From: Sistotremastrum niveocremeum HHB9708
Taxonomy: Eukaryota; Basidiomycota; Agaricomycetes; Sistotremastrales; Sistotremastraceae
NCBI GenBank assembly: GCA_001630475.1
Contig: KV419403.1
Location: 371,387-435,386, forward strand
DNA: 64,000 bases
Direction of reading: 5' to 3'
Under the pieces are notes generated by a model. The model saw nothing but the letters and a program-made list of their open reading frames with translations. It was not told where the DNA came from and did no database searches. Below, piece by piece: positions 61,255-64,000 of this stretch. How positions within the stretch are numbered: the first letter of the stretch is position 1; each line of letters opens with the position of its first letter. Both the position numbers and the translations under genes were made by a program.

Positions 61255-61823
61255 ATGTTCTCCAAGTCTTTCGCCGTTGTTGCTTTCTTCGCTACTTTGG
61301 TCGTTGCGAGCCCTGTCGCTAACCCCGAGACTGGTGCTAAGCCTGACTTGCAAGGTATCATTTTTATCTCAGTCGGTTCCAGGTTGACCAATCTGACGCT
61401 CTTTCCTTAGCGCGCCAGTGGGGATGGCCCTTGCACTCAGATGTAGCCGAAGAGACTGCGGAACCTCAGCTCAAAGGTTCGCGGTGCGATGTTCAGTGCA
61501 TCGAGATCATCACTAACTTTTCTGCAGCACGTCAGTGGGGATGGCCTCTTCACAGCGATATCAGCGATGAAGCTGAGAAATCCAAGCTTAAAGGTGTTTC
61601 TATGAATAATTTCTCATGATTGACCCCGACTGATTTCCGACTTAGCTCGTCAGTGGGGATGGCCCTTGCATTCTGACACCACTGAAGAAGAAGCAGCTAA
61701 ATTGAAAGGTATGGGTTTCTCTTTCTTACTCGAAACTCAACATTAAATTTGAGTTTAGCGCGTCAATGGGGATGGCCTCTCCACAGCGACGTCGAGGAGA
61801 CTGGAGATGAGTCCAAATATTAA
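61255..61823 (+). CDS. secreted precursor with four exon-encoded ARQWGWPLHSD repeats
   Basis: A 119-residue precursor from five exons: 61255-61354, 61411-61476, 61528-61593, 61646-61708 and 61759-61823. Exon 1 encodes a signal peptide (MFSKSFAVVAFFATLVVA) and a short pro-region. Each of exons 2-5 encodes one copy of ARQWGWPLHSD followed by an acidic spacer; exons 2-4 end in LK. All four introns are phase 1 at the same place in the repeat, so the gene grew by exon duplication. The layout (leader, short pro-region, repeated peptide split by acidic spacers and basic residues) resembles yeast alpha-factor-like and Kex2-processed repeat precursors. The basic site is LKAR, not KR, so cleavage may follow K or R. 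The likely mature peptide is QWGWPLHSD, perhaps with pyroglutamate. Function unknown; no CaaX motif. Confidence 0.85.
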
Positions 61824-62373
61824 CAGATGATCTACTCGATTGTTATGGTACCGCTCAAGCGGTTGTATATGCCAAATGATATTCTCTGAACGTCTCGAAT
61901 ACCAGCGTGTCCATTGTGGCCCAATCCTTGTTACAAGACTATATATAACTGTACGAAAACAAAGATGTAGGATTTGACCGCAATAATATTCGGGATCCCT
62001 CGCAAGCTATAATCAATGCATCCACTATCTGCAATGTCACATGTCAATTCAACCTTCGATTTGGACGACAGCTTGTCCCTTCATGTTGCGATAGAAGAAT
62101 ACCTCTCCCTTGTCTTCGATGAATTGACACTTCCACTTCCACTCTTGCGTCCTTCTTGACCTTGACGCAACAGCTGATCTCTATCAAACACCCAGGTGAT
62201 GCCTAATAGAAAGGCATCGCGTCTCCGCGTGGCCTCGGAGGAGAAAACCATTGGAAGGAGAGAAGTGCCAAACCAGGAATAAGAAAATGCCCACATCAAC
62301 TCCGATCAACAGTGAATACGAACACCAAGGCTCTAGTAAAATTCTCGGATGCTATCTCAAACTTCTCTAAAGC
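61824..62373. other. intergenic between repeat-peptide precursor and kinase remnant
   Basis: 3' flanks of the two neighbours. The minus-strand frame 62081-62299 matches nothing I know. Confidence 0.4.
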
Positions 62374-62915
62374 TTATTGATACATGAACCACGGATGTTG
62401 CACTACATCCTGCATAGTTATTCGTTCCTCGGTATTAATCTTTAACAGTCCCGGATAGACCGAAGGCTGGGCCCCGAAAAGTCAGAGACGAGACAGAGGT
62501 GGCGCCCATTGGTGCTTTGTTCTTAAAAATGATTCCGGGCGGCGTAGATGCTTTCTCTGCTTGAGTGATTCGTATGAGCGGCGAATGTACGGATCTTCTG
62601 AGGGATGTAGAGGTCGGGCATTGCGGTGAATGGGACGGCCGATAGATCGGCAATCATGATCTTCAGAGTGACAAAGGCCCTTAGGTCGTTCGTCACGGAT
62701 AAGTCGTGAGCAAGCCAGGCCGTAGAAGTGCCTCCATGGCCAAGTTTGTTCAAGATCTTATACCTTCCTTCGCCAATGCTTTCTCCTATGGATACTGGGT
62801 AATAACCGCCCAACGTGTACCTGTCAAGTCTTTCCACTTCATCATCGATGGAAGGACGCATATACACCTGTGTAGCTGAGGACAACCGCGGAGCTATCAG
62901 TGATCTGGTGCTCAA
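62374..62915 (-). pseudogene. truncated SRPK-like protein kinase
   Basis: The N-terminal part (62915 to about 62520) reads like a fungal SRPK: MRPSIDDEVERLDRYTLGGYYPVSIGESI, then the glycine loop KLGHGGTSTAWLAHD and VTLKIM. The C-terminal end of the kinase domain (INTEERITMQDVVQHPWFMYQ) follows directly at about 62445-62374. The whole middle, including the catalytic HRD and DFG regions, is missing. VTLKI also has Thr where the ATP-site lysine motif normally reads VALKI. It is thus a tandem copy of the neighbouring kinase with a large internal deletion. Confidence 0.75.
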
Positions 62916-63255
62916 ATGTCTCGACAGGGGGTCTGTAAATCGGCAGACTCACGGTCAGTTTGGGCCAACATAGCAGAAGTTGCTGACGATGAATAGAAAG
63001 ACATTGTGACCAGACAGTTGCTCGTTTCTTTGGTACACGGGTAATTACTCGTAGCGACTTGTTGGTGCACGGATGACTCGTAGAATATTGAAGCTCCGAC
63101 AGCGATGGACTTGGGCTCTTCGGACAACTACTACTGGCAGACTCGTATGCTATTGTAATCTGTTCCTTTCCCACAGCGATCAAGCACTATACAACGTGTA
63201 CAAATGCGGATTTGCTGAGTGGATTTTCAAATGCAGTACGAGTGTCATAGGTCCG
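62916..63255. other. intergenic between kinase remnant and kinase gene
   Basis: Overlapping minus-strand frames (62842-63183, 62912-63127) give no kinase features. Seen as spacer. Confidence 0.4.
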
Positions 63256-64000
63256 TCAGTCATTAATACTAGTAATTTGATACTTGAACCACGGATGCCG
63301 TACGACGTCTTGCATCGTAATCCTTTGTTTAGGATTAATCTTCAACATCTTTAACAACAAAGCCTCCAAGAGGTCGATCTCCCCCGGATCAATACGTGTA
63401 CCGGCTTCGGCAGCTATAGACCCAAAGTCGGGGCCAACAGGATCGTCGTGCAACCCAACCTGGACCAATCTCTGACGAATTGTGCACATTGAAGCCGGAG
63501 CATACAATGCCGCAATTTCCTGCTCGGATTTTGGGTATTTCCTTAACCACATACTCCACCAGGGCTCAGGAAGCTTCCCCAGGGTATGAACAATGTCCTC
63601 GAGGATTGCATCGTCGCTCGGAAAATACGATTGAAACAGAGGCTTCGTAGTGCGCAGCTCGAAAAGCACACATCCCAGACTCCATACGTCTGAAGCCAAG
63701 CCGGTCGTCGAGCAAAGAAGGTTCTCTGGCGAGGCATATGCCATAGGTATAGGGGGGTAATAGTCCGACGGTAGTGGATCTTTTGCCTCCAAAGCAACGC
63801 CAAAATCAATCAGCAAAATACTTTCTGTCAAGAAAGAGTGAGAACAGAAGCTAGAGGCCGGCACAGGGGCGACAAGTTCTTTTGGAGCGTAGGACAATAG
63901 AAGGCGATTTAGCTGAAGTTTGAGCTTCTCCACATCAGGATCCCCGAACACTTCGTAGATTTTGTGAGGCGACAATTAGGTCTTAGGTATTTGAAGCAGA
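63256..64000 (-). CDS. SRPK-like serine/threonine kinase, C-terminal part
   Basis: The gene continues past the window edge; this is its 3' part. IDFGVALEAKDP includes the DFG-type metal-binding motif; YASPENLL is the activation-segment end (APE region, here SPE), SDVWSLGCVLFEL is helix F, and KINPKQRITMQDVVRHPWFKYQ closes the kinase domain. This order is that of fungal SR-protein-kinase-like proteins, large lineage-specific families in mushrooms. An intron near 63830 (FLTESIL) probably joins the upstream exon. The homologous C-terminus in the truncated neighbour at 62374 points to a tandem duplication. Confidence 0.8.

Noticed and set aside
61255-61823. Basidiomycete CaaX mating pheromone
   Set aside because: No C-terminal CaaX box, a classical signal peptide is present, and the peptide is repeated.

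Overview
The window looks like nuclear DNA of a mushroom-forming basidiomycete (Agaricomycetes). Genes are cut by many short (about 45-60 bp) GT-AG introns, several with tiny exons, and the families present are typical of that group: a DUF6532-like protein, a DUF6534-type membrane protein, two B-class P450s, a laminarinase-like GH16 enzyme and arrays of small secreted cysteine-rich proteins. I saw no ribosomal RNA or convincing tRNA gene and no retroelement protein. Exon joins below were worked out by hand from splice sites and reading frame.

Layout. 0.8-2 kb: truncated DUF6532-like gene. 2.3-5.9 kb: an apparently whole 3.57 kb DNA transposon with 16-bp inverted ends and a 7-bp target duplication. 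6.0-6.6 kb: a roughly 29-bp periodic degenerate repeat. 6.6-8.1 kb: doubtful membrane-protein ORFs. 8.8-21 kb: ordinary genes, namely GH16 glucanase (-), phosphoglucomutase (-), P450 (+), a protein with five Zn2Cys6 clusters (-) and a SIRT4-like sirtuin (-). 21.7-28.8 kb: an array of five small secreted ten-cysteine proteins plus one dead copy, all (+). 29-30.9 kb: DUF6534-type membrane protein (-). 33-35 kb: second P450 (+). 35.7-36.0 kb: a secreted peptide precursor ending in a Kex2-type KR site and a ten-residue peptide.

38-58.6 kb: six 4-coumarate/acyl-CoA ligase-like genes (one +, five -), five of the six with a peroxisomal-type C-terminus, interspersed with an NTF2/SnoaL-like protein (-) and a Delta12-desaturase-like gene (+). 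Intergenic DNA between the copies holds duplicated flanks and small inserted elements. 59.1-59.6 kb: a hAT-like miniature element. 61.3-61.8 kb: a secreted precursor with four copies of an ARQWGWPLHSD repeat, each on its own exon. 62.4-64 kb: a truncated and a partial SRPK-like kinase (-).

How parts may work together. GH16 acts on wall or plant beta-glucans and phosphoglucomutase links sugar phosphates to glycogen and UDP-glucose. The ligase array with two P450s and a desaturase relative suggests local expansion of fatty-acid or aryl-acid activation in peroxisomes, perhaps a specialised-metabolite locus (inference). The most unusual content is the set of three unrelated secreted-peptide systems: the ten-cysteine array, the CGMGC peptide and the exon-per-repeat QWGWPLHSD precursor.
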